A stretch of 64,000 bases of DNA from Artocarpus heterophyllus (GCA_025403435.1 JAJQZP010000043.1:62001-126000); one strand, 5' to 3'. Counted from the first letter of the stretch, positions 32,890 to 44,439 are shown. Notes: generated by a model from the letters alone, not told the origin. Numbers and translations are program-made.

Positions 32890-33480
32890 TATGGGTGGCA
32901 AAACGGGTTGTTAGGGTCGAGTTAGTGTTGGATTGGAGTTAATTTTTGCAAAATTAGGTCGACATTAACCCGACCAGTGACACGAACAGGTTGAGAATTC
33001 TCAACCCTAACACGACCCATTTTAATACGGGTTGGCACGAACACGACCCGTGTCAACCCGTTTCTTATGCACAGTATCAAAAAAATGACCCACGACCTGT
33101 TTTTTAAGTCGTAACCTGATTGTGACCCGCAACCCGCCTACATTAATATATATAATATTAAACAAAAACATAAAATTAGAAGAGTTTCATATCATTTCAA
33201 CAAGAAGATGAGTGATAAGAGAGGTAGAATTTGATCTTTTAAGAGCTTATGTCATATATGAAATAATATTAATTTTTTAAAAGTTAATTAATTAAATACG
33301 GGTCAGACATGAATCATTTTAGTATCAGACGGGTTGACCCGAATACGACATGTTTTTTGACGGGTCAGTTTCGGATCGACACTAAAATGACCCGTGGTCA
33401 AATTTTCTGACACTAACCCGCAAAAAAATGCGTCGGATTCGTATCGTGTCGTCGTGTTGTAACCCATATTACCAACCCTA
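32890..33480. mobile_element. hAT-type MITE, copy 2, with perfect 8-bp target duplication
   Basis: 591 bp flanked by GTTATAAT at 32882-32889 and 33481-33488. It starts TATGGGTGGCAAAACGGGTT and ends as the inverse of TAGGGTTGGTAATATGGGTT. It is collinear with copy 1 (6521-7121) along its length, including the AT-rich centre with 'agaagagtttcata'. Many differences are C-to-T or G-to-A, as expected for a methylated CpG-rich element. The reading frame at 33303-33506 and its counterpart in copy 1 are by-products of the repeat. Confidence 0.85.
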
Positions 33481-33488
33481 GTTATAAT

Positions 33489-33757
33489 GCTACACGGTTC
33501 GATCAACTAGCTTTTCCCTTTCAAGCTGGGAATACTTCCAATTGTAGTGGGTCATGCGTTCGGTCTATTTTGATCATAGACAGACAATCACAACCATAAC
33601 TATGAAAACCCAAAGACTTATAGGGCATTTAAGCAAAGAATCTCGACAATGAAAAGATATCTTTGCAATAATATGGTGGTGGTAATGATTAATGCTATAT
33701 ATATACACACACCACTGTATCAGAAAAACCCATCCGTGCGAACTACTTTTCAGCCTC
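33489..33757. other. Intergenic, no gene seen
   Basis: Short spacer. The minus-strand frame here is without coding features. Confidence 0.5.
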
Positions 33758-33865
33758 AATTTGAGAATCAAGATTTAACTGTTACAGTGTAAAGCAAAAA
33801 TATATTATAGTGTAAAGCTCTTATATGCTACAATGTTTAATTATTACTTCAAGTTGGAACACTCT
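33758..33865 (-). mobile_element. TA-flanked MITE family A, short copy
   Basis: Two partial reverse-orientation units. The right end is the inverse of GAGTGTTCCAACTTGAAGTA, followed by TA (33866-33867). The left end is uncertain. Confidence 0.5.
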
Positions 33866-34389
33866 AAAAAAACAACTGTATTCTTAGCGCCTATTTGTGG
33901 GTGTAATTTTTCCATGTCGAGAATTGTGAGCCCTTGGTGGACCCTGCTCCAATTTAACGGTCTTTAATTGGTTTGGGATACCACGATGGAGAAAAGAGGG
34001 AATCTTACGAGACTTCAATGATAGAATATTTGTTAGTGATATATAGATCGAAGAAATGGATTAATAAATGAAGAAGTCATATTACGCTAAGCTGCCTATA
34101 TGGTATGACGTGATGCGTACATGTTGGTTAGTCTTTCTACGAAGGAATTGAGAAATACCCCTGTAGAAGTCATTTGTCAAAATGTTCTTCGTAAATAATG
34201 TTACTTTTTCTACATGCTTGGGGAAAAAGAGAGATCAGAAACATGTTTCTGGTTTTATTGGTCAATAATAGAGAGATATATATAGAAACTACGTAGAAAT
34301 TCTTAATACATCTCAATTAGGTTGATATTCATGAAACAACTCAAACAAGCACAATACATTTTATTGAAAGAATTAAAAAAAAAACTATA
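33866..34389. other. Intergenic, no gene seen
   Basis: AT-rich spacer without a recognisable feature. Confidence 0.5.
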
Positions 34390-34564
34390 AGGTGTTGAGA
34401 ATATTGATTCAAACCAATATTTTGACTTAATTTTAATTAAAAGTACTATAGCATATTAGAATTTTACATTATAATTTACTTTTTCTTAACACTGTAATAT
34501 ATGATGATAACTTTATACTATAACAACTAAAAATTTTAGGTAAAATTATTGTTTTCAATCACCT
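34390..34564 (+). mobile_element. TA-flanked MITE family A, copy with symmetric ends
   Basis: The ends are AGGTGTTGAGAATATTG and the inverse of AGGTGATTGAAAACAAT, flanked by TA at 34388-34389 and 34565-34566. The interior keeps two diverged units. With 2526-2673 and 46060-46221 this gives the best evidence for a TA target. Confidence 0.65.
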
Positions 34565-34837
34565 TATAAAAAAGTTAATAAACCGACCACAATGGCAAAC
34601 ACAGCAAAGAAAAATATTAGTAAACGCTACCGGAAAGACAAAAAAAAAAAGGAAAAATAAGCATCGGTTTTGAGGACAATCTTTTCCATAAAATTTTCTT
34701 AATAATTTAACATCTATTTTCGTGTTCCTTGAGTTCGATTGTCTTTCGTGGCATTAAATAATGATCGCCGCATGCTGATAGGAGGACCAACTGCGACAGT
34801 GGGAGCACGAAAATAACCATCAACCACAACTGATAAT

Positions 34838-34999
34838 GGCTTTGTTTAAGAACCAACTTAGAACTTTAAGTTTCAATTTATTATAATATAAAGCTTTTAT
34901 ATGTTACAATAATTTTTTACAAAATGTAAAGTTATCACATGCTATGCTATAATAGTTTAAGTTTCAACGTCAAGTTCTAATTTATTTTCCAAACCAAAT
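34838..34999 (-). mobile_element. TA-flanked MITE family A, reverse copy
   Basis: Left 'ggctttgtttaagaacca' and right, the inverse of 'catttggtttggaaaataa', with two reverse units between. The flanks are not clean. Confidence 0.5.
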
Positions 35000-35080
35000 G
35001 AATCTTCTAATCATTTTTGTGCCACTTCGTCCTAAACTTCATCTTCTTCACTCAATTGCTGAAGATTGAACCCAGTGAAA

Positions 35081-35113
35081 ATATACATACATACATACAT
35101 ACACACACACATA
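35081..35113. repeat. (ACAT)n-(AC)n microsatellite
   Basis: About five ACAT units run into about six AC units. Confidence 0.85.
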
Positions 35114-36760
35114 AATTTTGATGGTATCAAGCATCAACACAGGCATAAGCACAAAAATGTGCTCCATTGATATAGGCGCACTTCAACAGTGGAATCAGCA
35201 CTATATGCTAATGCTAAATTGGTAGGTAGAACTTAGATAGATCAGGCTCTGTTCAAAATTGGATTTGATATGCAAAGTTTATGGTCCAATTATGAATTTG
35301 GGCAGAGGGGTCCACGCCTTTTAAGAGTCTAGTGCATTACGTAATGTGCAATGCTAAGAGAGGAGGCTCGTGCATTATTTCAAGCTTTGCGTCTGCTTAA
35401 ATAATATGATTAACTCGTCAAATTTGTCCCGTGGGATCGTCAAAAAGCAAGTGAGAATAAGACTTAAAATATGTTGTCTATTGACAGGAATTTAAAGCAC
35501 TTGGACATGTATTTAGATTTGTGGATTTTTTAAACCATATGTGAGCTTTAGCGGGGGAAAAAAAGAAAAAGAAAAACCGATGGATTTTTTTTTTCTAAAA
35601 TAAATTATTAATCAGCATACGAAAGAATTGCAGTGTTTTAGAAGCGATTTCTGTCTTCTTTTGAGTCTCATGGGATATGTGGAAAAAGACAATGGTTTCT
35701 TTTTTTCTTTTTTGGATAATCAAGACAAAGGATATTAAAGTGAAAAACTTTTTTTTTCCACCGGACTGTTACCCGGCCCCCTCAGTATCCAGCTAATAAG
35801 TTTCATAAACGGGTCTATTTTTATATCGTGTTTCTTTAAAATCGATTTTTTTTTTATCCTCTTTTTCTTCCGAAAAAAGGGAAGGAGAGGATCTTCTTCG
35901 GTGGATTCCTCTTGTTCCTGTTTAGTCCCCTTCGCTTCTGAAGTTTTTTCTGCATCTGTTTCTTCCTCACTTTCCCCCTTTTCTTCTGTTTTTTTCAGTT
36001 TCTTAGTAAGAATGGGTGACGGTATTCTGCTTAAATAGTAGACACAAGTAATAAATAATAGAACACTAAAGATTCAAACCATAAAATTTCTCAATTTTGA
36101 CATAAGGTACTTATTAGATCTAATAGAATTGTTTTGCTATATCCAAATTAATACCAATCCAACCCATTTTATGAATAAAATATGACCAATTAACCAACCA
36201 ACAAAACTACTTGTTACAAGTAATATCTTGTTGTTGCATTGAAACATATAAATGTTGACTAATCTGATTAACATTGAACTTGGTAAAATGAAATGGTGGA
36301 ATAATTGAAAAATAAGGGTTGACCTAGGTGGGGCTCACTTTGCTGAGGGAGTTAGCTACAGTCCGATTGGGATGTATAGTATTGCCCTATTAAAGTAGAA
36401 AGAAAATGAGTTTTTTTGATAGAAGAAAGAAAGCGGTATTTGGACTCACTGAAATAGAACCTTAGTAGGAACCGTAGGATTAAATCTATCGCACGCACGT
36501 GTATATTTTCGTCCTTTGCTGAACAAATCATCACGTGTTTGTATTTGAGCCTTTGGAAGAGAGAGCGAAAAATAACGTCATAAATATAAATATTACAACT
36601 TAAACCATACAATTGAAAAGGATTTTCTTAGGAATATATGTACAAAGATGCTAAAAAAATATAGCCTTTTTTTAACTCAGGAGAAATTAAACTCTTCATT
36701 TTTACATAAAGTCGGATGTGATTTACCGTTAGTTATATCGGCAACCACTAAAAAAAATAC
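35114..36760. other. Intergenic, no gene seen
   Basis: AT-rich spacer with pyrimidine-rich tracts at about 35840-36005. The minus-strand frame at 36352-36612 has no motif. No gene is supported. Confidence 0.5.
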
Positions 36761-36858
36761 AGGCTTTGTTTGAGAAGTATAACTTGTTGTAATATAAAGC
36801 TCTCGTATGCTATAGTAGTTAGTTATAGTATAAAGCTCTTACATACCATTTAAACGGA
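36761..36858 (-). mobile_element. TA-flanked MITE family A, short copy
   Basis: Left 'aggctttgtttgagaagta', two reverse units ('tataaagctctcgtatgcta' and 'tataaagctcttacatacca') and a right end 'tttaaacgg'. It is shortened between the units. Confidence 0.5.
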
Positions 36859-37488
36859 TGACGAAAAGAAAAAATTTAATTACTAGCATTAAAAATTTAA
36901 GGACAATTAACAAATCAAGAAAAGTCAAGGGATAAAAGGACAAAAAATATAAGTTGCACATGAGAATTTCCCTCACAAATTTAATCGGTGTTGTCAATTT
37001 AGGCTAAATTGTAACTATAAGAAAGGTTTAAGAGGTTAATTATCAAAATTCAAAGTTCATAGAAAATTTTGTCAAAGCAAGAAGAATTTATGCTGCTTTT
37101 CAATGTTTATAGATAAAGATAAAGAAGTACATACGCATTTCAGAGATACAGCCCCAAGATTAAGTATATATGCTAAATGAGACGTTTTTGACACAAACAA
37201 GAGTTGTTATTACCAGCAAGGAATGCTTTAAATTATCTACCTTAGTTTTCGCTCGACGATGTCAGTTGGTCGAGATTTTTACGGGGTCTTAAGTGTGGTT
37301 AAAATTAGTAGACTAATTTGCTCATTAACGTGATGTATACCAATTTTATTGATTAGATTAAAAAAATGGTTAGACAATTGACAACTCGGACGAACAATTT
37401 CATCCCAAGATCCTAAATAAGAAGGATTTATGATAATGACGCATTTTAATAGAAACACAACAGTGATCAGAGCGGTTACATAAACCTC
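36859..37488. other. Upstream spacer of the MFS gene
   Basis: AT-rich, with no coding sequence. It probably contains the distal promoter of the MFS gene, but no strong motif stands out. Confidence 0.45.
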
Positions 37489-37628
37489 CCCTATTTATTA
37501 GATCACATCTACAATCTCCTCTCTTCAATTAACCCAACCAATCCAAAGAAAATAAACAAAAAAGAAAGTTCCTCCAGACTAATCTCTCTTTGTCCTTCTT
37601 CTCCTCCATCCAAAACAAAGCAAAAACA
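37489..37628 (+). promoter_or_regulatory. Core promoter and 5' leader of the MFS gene
   Basis: A TATA-like CCTATTTATTAG (about 37488-37499) is followed about 30 bases later by pyrimidine-rich sequence (CTCCTCTCTTC), as in plant core promoters with a Y patch. The leader before the ATG is short and free of upstream ATGs in the last 100 bases. Confidence 0.4.
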
Positions 37629-39365
37629 ATGGCGGAGCCCCTCCGCTTCGCCGTCCACATGGTGAAAGGCCGGTGGTTCAGCGTCTTCGCCTCCTTCCTG
37701 ATCATGTTCGGCGCCGGCGCGACGTACCTCTTCGGCGTCTACTCAAAACAGATAAAATCCTCCCTCGGCTACGACCAGAAGACGCTCAACCTCATCGGCT
37801 TCTTCAAGGACCTCGGCGCCAACGTGGGAGTCCTCTCTGGCCTCATCGCCGAGGTCACCCCCACCTGGTTTGTCCTCCTCATCGGCTCCGCCATGAACTT
37901 CGCCGGCTACTTCATGATCTGGCTCGCCGTCACCGGCAAGATCGCCAGGCCCAAGGTCTGTCAAATGTGCCTCTACATCTGCATCGGCGCCAACTCTCAG
38001 AACTTCGCTAACACTGGCGCACTCGTCACCTGCGTCAAGAACTTCCCCGAGAGCCGCGGCGTCGTGCTCGGCCTCCTCAAGGGCTTCGTCGGCCTCAGCG
38101 GCGCCGTCATGACCCAGCTCTACCTCGCCATCTACGGAGATGATTCTAAATCACTCATCCTTCTCATCGCCTGGCTCCCTGCCGCCTTGTCCGTCATTTT
38201 CGTCTACACCATCCGGACGATGAAGCCCGATCCCCTCAGCAGCCAAAAGCACGAGCTTAACGTCTTTTACCGTTTCCTTTACGTTTCCATTGTTCTCGCC
38301 TTGTTCCTCATGGTCATGAACATAGTCCAGAAACAGATCGTTTTCTCTCGCGCAGCTTACGCCGGGAGCGCCACCGTCGTTATCGTTTTGCTCTTCGTTC
38401 CCCTTCTCATCGCCATTAGAGAAGAGCTCGTCATATTCAACAATCGCACGAAATTACAATACTCCTTGGAAAATCCTCCTGTTCCTAGCCAAGTTAAGCC
38501 AAAACAGGAGGAGAATTCCACTAAGAAATTGAATGATCTTGATGACAAACCAGTTCAGAAGCAAAGGTCATGCTTTTTAACCGTGTTTGATAAGCCTCCG
38601 AGAGGAGAGGACTACACGATTTTACAAGCCTTATTGAGCATAGACATGCTGATTCTCTTCCTCGCAACCCTCTGCGGGCTCGGTTCGAGCTTGACCGCGG
38701 TGGACAATCTCGGCCAAATCGGAGAATCTCTTGGGTACCCAGCAAGAACGGTGAAATCATTTGTGTCCCTGGTCAGCATATGGAACTACTTCGGCAGAGT
38801 CTTTTCTGGCTTCGTCTCGGAAAGTCTCTTGGTCAAATGGAAAGTCCCTAGGCCTCTGATGATGACATTTGTTCTCCTCCTGTCCTGCGTCGGACACCTT
38901 CTCATCGCTTTCCCGATCCCGGCCTCCGTCTACATAGCCTCCGTCATCATCGGATTCTCGTTTGGTGCACAATTGCCGCTGCTTTTCGCAATCATTTCGG
39001 AGCTCTTCGGGCTAAAGTACTACTCCACATTGTTCAATTGCGGGCAATTGGCGAGTCCTCTTGGCTCTTATATTCTCAACGTGAAAGTCACTGGCATGCT
39101 TTACGACAACGAGGCGTTGAAGGAGTTGGCGGCGCAAGGGTTGGATAGGAAAGCAGTGAAGGAGCTTATTTGTATTGGGAAAAACTGTTATAGGATGTCG
39201 TTTATGATTTTGGCTGCTGTCACGTTCTTTGGAGCTCTTGTGGCGCTCATATTGGTGGTCAGAACCAGAGATTTTTACAGAGGAGATATATACAAGAAGT
39301 TCAGAGAGGAAAGGGAGGCTGCGGAGAAGGATTTGGCTTTGACTTCTGATGCTAACGGACGGTAG
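37629..39365 (+). CDS. Nodulin-like major facilitator superfamily transporter
   Basis: An intact single-exon gene, 578 aa. The start is the ATG in the context AACAATGGCG at 37629; the frame stays open upstream to 37590 but without an ATG. The N-terminal half is a Nodulin-like domain: [18 protein letters not shown] at about residue 13, then [20 protein letters not shown] and [18 protein letters not shown] polar loop rich in K, Q and E (about residues 262-325) separates it from a C-terminal MFS half with [13 protein letters not shown] and [20 protein letters not shown] helices. About 12 membrane helices can be counted. The substrate is not known for this plant subfamily; members are membrane transporters of uncertain specificity. 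GC content is far above the surroundings and codons favour C at third positions. It closely resembles, from memory, Arabidopsis At2g28120 and At2g39210. Confidence 0.93.
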   Translation: MAEPLRFAVHMVKGRWFSVFASFLIMFGAGATYLFGVYSKQIKSSLGYDQKTLNLIGFFKDLGANVGVLSGLIAEVTPTWFVLLIGSAMNFAGYFMIWLAVTGKIARPKVCQMCLYICIGANSQNFANTGALVTCVKNFPESRGVVLGLLKGFVGLSGAVMTQLYLAIYGDDSKSLILLIAWLPAALSVIFVYTIRTMKPDPLSSQKHELNVFYRFLYVSIVLALFLMVMNIVQKQIVFSRAAYAGSATVVIVLLFVPLLIAIREELVIFNNRTKLQYSLENPPVPSQVKPKQEENSTKKLNDLDDKPVQKQRSCFLTVFDKPPRGEDYTILQALLSIDMLILFLATLCGLGSSLTAVDNLGQIGESLGYPARTVKSFVSLVSIWNYFGRVFSGFVSESLLVKWKVPRPLMMTFVLLLSCVGHLLIAFPIPASVYIASVIIGFSFGAQLPLLFAIISELFGLKYYSTLFNCGQLASPLGSYILNVKVTGMLYDNEALKELAAQGLDRKAVKELICIGKNCYRMSFMILAAVTFFGALVALILVVRTRDFYRGDIYKKFREEREAAEKDLALTSDANGR

Positions 39366-40270
39366 TTTATTAGTAGATCTAGTGTAGGGAGAATTCAATT
39401 ATGAATGAAAAAAATAGGATTTTTAACATTGTCTGATTAGTACTTTTGAATGCGTAAATCATATTAATTAACGGTTCTCTTAGAGGCATTGCCAAAGTGC
39501 CAGTTATACACTTGAGAGTTGTTCACTACATGATTAATGCTTTGAGAAATGGTCATGACATCGGCTGAGCTCTGTTTTGCTCCAGAAGACAAAACCAAAA
39601 AGAAAAATTGGGGGGGGGGGGGAAGAAAAAAGAAGCGGTTCGGTAGACTCCATTTGGAAGTGGGGAAAAGCCAAAAGCAAATGAACATGGGATAGGACTT
39701 TTGACTTTTGGGTCTTTCTTAAATGATCACCCATACCAATGTAAATGTAATTGTGCTATGTTTAACCAAAAAAAAAAAAAAGCAAACATGATTAAATTAG
39801 TTTCTTTTTCTATCTTGTGCTTAAAGACATGATACCATTTCAATATTCGATGAGCGCTAATGCTAGGTGGGAATCCTGGGTTGGTACCCTCTTGGTCTTG
39901 TGGTCAAAATCCAATCACGTCACTGTCTTTTGAAAATTTGTGTTTCGCGAGTACTTTTTTATCTTCTCGTGACACGTAATTGTCTCCATCGCTTCTCCCT
40001 GTGTACGCATGAACACCAAGCGGCGTTCCTTGTCCAGTTGTCCCTTCCAATACACATGAAGTGTTTTTTGTTTAGTCGTTTAGCCATCCACCCACCCATT
40101 ATCTTCTACTTTGGATAAAATTAAATCAAGGTCTCTGTTTTGTCAATTAGAAAGGATTTTTTTGAGCGCCTAATATAATATTATAAAGATTTACGACAAA
40201 AATTAGCAGCTTCCAGAGGACATTCAACAGATTTTTAGGAGGAAAAAAATATAGGCTTTTATGATGAATG
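39366..40270. other. Spacer downstream of the MFS gene
   Basis: The first 100 bp are likely 3' UTR. A run of 13 G at 39610-39622 lies on an A-rich background. The frame at 39867-40118 has a more balanced composition but no recognisable motif. Confidence 0.45.
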
Positions 40271-40406
40271 AGGTGTTTAGCATATTAATTTAAATAGACT
40301 TTCATATGTTATAATATAAATGAAAAAAATAACTACGATGTAAAGTTTTTACATGTTATATTATTTAAATTTATTTTTTCGGTTCAAATAAGTTTTTCAA
40401 ACATCT
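40271..40406 (-). mobile_element. TA-flanked MITE family A, reverse copy
   Basis: It begins AGGTGTTTAGCATATTAA and ends as the inverse of AGATGTTTGAAAAACTTA, followed by TA (40407-40408). Two reverse units lie inside. The left flank has lost the TA. Confidence 0.55.
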
Positions 40407-40730
40407 TAAAAATATGAAAAAATATATATACCAATAGAGTTTCAGTTTAAATTGTTGATGTGTTTATGCTAATTTTTATATACTTTTTCTTTAGGTTTTA
40501 AAACGACAAGTCTAGCGTGAAATGTTTGGAATTAAAAAAGCAAACTCATTTTTTTCTTTTTTTTTTGGGTAGACGCTAGCTGGGGATCTATGGTCTTATA
40601 TTGGTCTATCAATGTGACATTAACACCTCTTAAACATAAAACTAAACAGAGGAGATCGAAGCTTTAGACCCGTAACTTGTTTAAGTTTAGATACGAGGGA
40701 GTTTGAAAACAAAATTAGAACTTACGTGTT
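40407..40730. other. Intergenic, no gene seen
   Basis: AT-rich spacer without a recognisable feature. Confidence 0.5.
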
Positions 40731-41066
40731 TGTTTCAACGGTTTAATGGGTTTAAATCCAGTTTTTAAGTCAAGCAAGCATTTGGAGGCAAAATAAACTC
40801 AAACTTAATTTCAAACATTGAACTCAAAAACTAAAGTGGATTCAAATTCAACACCCCCTTAATTTCAAAATATTTAAAATTAAGTTTTAAACTATTTTCT
40901 TACAAAAGTCTTTATATTCAAAGATAGTTTCAAATTTATTATCGTTTTAAATCCAAAATCAATTTACATCCAAACATCAATTCGGATTATAGTTTTAAAC
41001 CATACTTTTCAAACTCTTATCTCAAATTAAAAAAATTTCAAACTATCATATTTTGAACCTATAAAT
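40731..41066. mobile_element. Relic related to the Harbinger-like MITE at 478-1011
   Basis: It starts 'gtgtttgtttcaacggttta' and ends 'aaatcaaacggaaa'. It shares blocks such as 'acatccaaaca' and repeated 'ctcaaa' words with 478-1011. The ends are too decayed to define a target duplication. Confidence 0.4.
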
Positions 41067-41077
41067 CAAACGGAAAG

Positions 41078-41211
41078 TTCGAACTTAAACACTATAGCAT
41101 ATGAGAGCCTTATGTTGTAGCAATTTTTTGCTTTTTACTGTAGTATATAAAAGCTTTGCACTACAGCAAGTTGGAACTTAAAGTTTCAACTAAATTGCCA
41201 AACTAAATCCA
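41078..41211 (+). mobile_element. TA-flanked MITE family A, copy
   Basis: Two units: 'actatagcatatgagagcct', a T-rich spacer, then 'actgtagtatataaaagctt'. They are followed by 'caactaaattgccaaac', the decayed right end. Confidence 0.55.
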
Positions 41212-41244
41212 ATTAGTTAGAGTTCATATAGGAAACACGTTAGA

Positions 41245-41368
41245 AATAATAAGTTCTAATTGCTACAGTGTAAAGTTCTTAAATGCTATAATGAAAAAGT
41301 AAAAATTTACTACAGTATAAAGCTGTCATATGCTACAATATTCAAATTCCAACGTATTTTCAAATGAA
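41245..41368 (-). mobile_element. TA-flanked MITE family A, reverse copy
   Basis: Reverse units 'gctacagtgtaaagttctta' and 'ctacagtataaagctgtcat', with 'ccaacgtattttcaaatga' at the right. It lies 34 bp from a forward copy, so the two can pair as an inverted repeat. Confidence 0.55.
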
Positions 41369-41805
41369 CTTTTAGCTGTCATTTTGGTGTGTAACTGATT
41401 TGTAATTTGTTGAGTTAACTATTATTTGTTATTCTTTGTTTCTTTGCGTTGGTTGTTGTTGCGTGTGAATTATTAATTTGCAATAAATCAGGAACTAATT
41501 TATTCTGTGTTTAGAGATTAGGTTTTAAATAAAAAGTCATAATATGTAAACAAACATATCAAGCTTACTCATAAATGGTGTATAACTTCACGTGTATATG
41601 CCGTTTATTTGATCTACAATCTAAATATACCATTGTCGCCTTTTCTGCATAATTTCAGCTTAATCACAGCTCAGTGTGGTTATGATCACTAAAAAATGTA
41701 ATTATACTAACCGTTTGATAACAATATTGTTAATAAGTTCAGATTTAGCGTGAATAAATCATATAACTAAAAGGATTGACCAATTTTCAAAAACAATTAA
41801 TTTTC
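41369..41805. other. Intergenic, no gene seen
   Basis: AT-rich spacer without a recognisable feature. Confidence 0.5.
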
Positions 41806-41946
41806 ACTTACGTTTAAAAAACAAATTCAGTTTGTTATAGTGTAAAGCTCTCACATACTACAATAATTTACTACAATATAAAGCTCTCATATATTACAAT
41901 GTTTAGGTTTCAACTTCAAGTTCTAACTGATTTCTCAAACGAACCC
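41806..41946 (-). mobile_element. TA-flanked MITE family A, reverse copy
   Basis: Left 'acgtttaaaaaacaaattca', two reverse units ('tatagtgtaaagctctcaca' and 'caatataaagctctcatata'), and a right end that is the inverse of 'GGGTTCGTTTGAGAAATCAG'. Confidence 0.6.
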
Positions 41947-42239
41947 TTTTACTTATCTTCTTTCCTCTATGTTTAGCAAATGAGGCTTTGTTTGGCTATA
42001 AAGTTAAAACTTATTAGCTCTATTTTATTTTAATTTCAACTTATTAGTTTCAACTACAACTACATTCTTAAATATTTTCTTAATTAAATAGAAAACCAAC
42101 CATTATCACCTTGACCTCTAAAATTTTAAGGAGAAAATTCATGTAATTACAGTTACATTTGTTTCAAAATTGAAATGATCATTACAAAAATAATAAAATA
42201 TATTGGGCAATTTTTGTTTGCGGGAATTTGAAAAAATGG

Positions 42240-42640
42240 TCAAAAGAAAAATTGAATTAGGGAAATGGTCTTTTTTTTTTTTCACCTAAAAACTAGCTTT
42301 TTAGACACGAAAATTATTTTAATTTTTTTTAGAAAGATAAGAAAAAAAGGACCTCAACATGATGAAAAAAAAAAACTGGAGCAGTTTTTTTACCCAAAAT
42401 GCCTCTTTTTTTGCACAAAAAACAAGTTTTTTAGATACAAAAACTGCTATAGTTTTTTTTAGAAAGATAAGCAAAAAAACTATAGGAAAGAAAGGAACCT
42501 TAACAAGATGAAAAAAAAAAAAATTTGAAGTAATTTTTTTAGGTAAAAAACTTTTTTTTTGCTAAAGAAATTAAAAAAAAAGATTTTTTGCTAAAAAAAT
42601 AAAAAAAAGAGACCATTTGTCTAAAAAAAAGGCTTTGCCG
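42240..42640. repeat. A/T-homopolymer-rich dispersed repeat, related to 60-225
   Basis: Long A and T runs carry two internal copies of a 'gcagttttttta' block and two of 'tttttttagaaagataag'. It ends with 'agagaccatttgtctaaa', which is inverted relative to 'aaatggtcttttttt' at its start. Reading frames inside it are homopolymer artefacts. Confidence 0.45.
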
Positions 42641-42910
42641 TGAGCCACATTCTGTGTGGTGTTTTTGTCGTTAGTGTTGGCGAATCGGTAAATATGGGTT
42701 TTATAGGATTAACTTTGTGAGTATTTACAAAGGCGAGTTGATTTATCAGAAGTTTTGAGGAAAAGACTGGGAAATTAGAGAATGCTGAGAAAGGTCAGAT
42801 CATTCTGTGGAGCAACGAGTTGATCAGTTTGGACGAGACAGAAAAGAAACTCAAAAACTGACAGCGGATTTTGGTGCTGTAGTACTGGAGTCTGGAGTTG
42901 GTTCTTAGGT

Positions 42911-43019
42911 ACCCGTTTGGTTCGAGTATTTAAATAAAGTATTTGAATGAAGATTTAAATTTTTGTGAGAGAAAATACTATAGCAAAATGATTCAAAAAG
43001 TATCGAAACAAACGGGCTC
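42911..43019. mobile_element. MITE family B (CCCGTTTG ends), copy with clear inverted ends
   Basis: The left end ACCCGTTTGGTTCGAGTATT and the right end, inverse of AGCCCGTTTGTTTCGATACT, give an imperfect 20-bp inverted repeat around a 109-bp element. It is shorter than family A and has a different interior ('gagagaaaatactatagc'). The target duplication is unclear. Confidence 0.55.
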
Positions 43020-43601
43020 TAAAAGTCTCATTTAGGATTCAAGATCCTTGCTTGTGGTAGAAATTACTGCAAATGTTCAGGATATTGTTAGTGAAGAGAT
43101 ACGCTAGACATATTTCTGAACATGCATGGTGATGTAAAATTAAGAGCAGAGCCACATAGGACGACATTAGGCAGCCGTTCCTCTAAACATTTTTTTCTTA
43201 TAATTCAGTATACAAAATTCTATAAAAGTTATATTCCATCTCATTCAAATTATATTATGTCGTCATGAAATTTTATTTCGTCCATTTTAAAATCAATTTT
43301 ATTTCTTATCTTTTTTTTAATTTTCAAAAAAGAATCTTCCTGTCTGTTTATGGACTTTTGTTGATAAAAGAGCAAACTCCACTGACTGTAAGCAAGATAA
43401 AAGGATGTACCAACTTGGGTAACTTGAGTGCAGCGAAAATTTCACTGTATGTTTGAAAATCTGATGGAGTTCTCAGTACGTGAGCTAGTGAAAGTATGAA
43501 CTATGTTGGTATATTAATCTACTGTGGACGATCTTGACGTTTGAATATTTCTTTTTGGGCAAAACGTTTCTTTGATTCTCCCTATGACTGTCCATTTGCA
43601 G

Positions 43602-44439
43602 GGAAAAACCAAAGGAAATTGTCGAAAGACTTGCTCTCAGGTTGGTAATAGTGATTCAGTCCCTTTCAGTTATACTTCTTTTGTGTAGTTGGAGCTAATC
43701 AATTCACACTCCATTTGTTTTGATGGATAAAGGAAGGAGAGGAGGCGGCTTCAAATGCAGCCGGTCATGACGAGAAGCCACATAATCACAACAGAAGGCG
43801 TGCTGCAAGAAGTAAATGTACTTTTTTGAGGCCCTAAAAATATCACATCATTAGTATTATTATTACACCTATATGCCTTAATAGTCCAGAAGTTCAATAA
43901 ATCCCGCTAGTGAGGCTCGAACTTTGAATGTTTAGATTTGTGGCTCGTATTAGAGCAGTGCATATGACCTTACAATATTTTGATGTGGACTCATGAGCTT
44001 CTTGTGAATTGCAGCTATGGGGACTTCTACTACAAGCCAAAAACTTGAAGATAAAGAGAGGGTTGAAAACAAGAGGTTTGTCAAAGTCACTGTTCACTAG
44101 CTAAACCTTCAAAGATAATATCTTAACAAGCAGTGATCATTCATTTTTTTCTCTTCCTATTTTCTTCTGTGTTTCAGGCGCTGTGTGAGGAGGCAATCAG
44201 AGAGGTTTAATTCCCAGGAAATGGAAACTACAGACAACTTGTTTGAGATTGAGAATGCCAAGTTTGGCACTCCAAAGCAAAGCAGAAAAGTAGAGAGAGA
44301 AGAAAGCTGTGCTCCAAACAGTGAAGCGGGTGTAATGACACAAAGATCTTCACTAGGAAGACCAATGCGCAAGGCGGTTGTGAAGGTTCAATCCTACAAG
44401 GAAGTCGCTCTCAACATCAAAATGCAGAGACAAGAGTGA
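43602..44439 (+). pseudogene. C-terminal fragment of a shugoshin (SGO)
   Basis: Four short exons join in one open frame: 43602-43640, 43733-43811, 44015-44075, 44178-44439. All have GT-AG borders and compatible phases, encoding about 146 residues to a natural stop. The last exon carries the shugoshin C-terminal signature: RCVRRQSERF, then DNLFEIENAKF, then RSSLGRPMRKAV followed by KVQSYKEVALNIKM. This basic C-terminal region is characteristic of plant SGO1/SGO2, the protectors of centromeric cohesin. The N-terminal coiled coil, which binds PP2A, should lie upstream in several exons, but I find none back to the MFS gene; that interval is full of MITEs. The frame and splice sites are intact, so the break is young, or the 5' exons lie beyond what I can recognise. 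I favour a transposed or truncated copy. Confidence 0.7.

Noticed and set aside
37590..37628. Longer N-terminus for the MFS transporter
   Set aside because: The frame is open but has no ATG before 37629, where a strong plant start context occurs. The extra residues do not resemble the family.
42740..42905. Possible upstream shugoshin coiled-coil exon
   Set aside because: Charged residues appear in translation, but the frame contains stops and does not match the coiled-coil pattern of the family.
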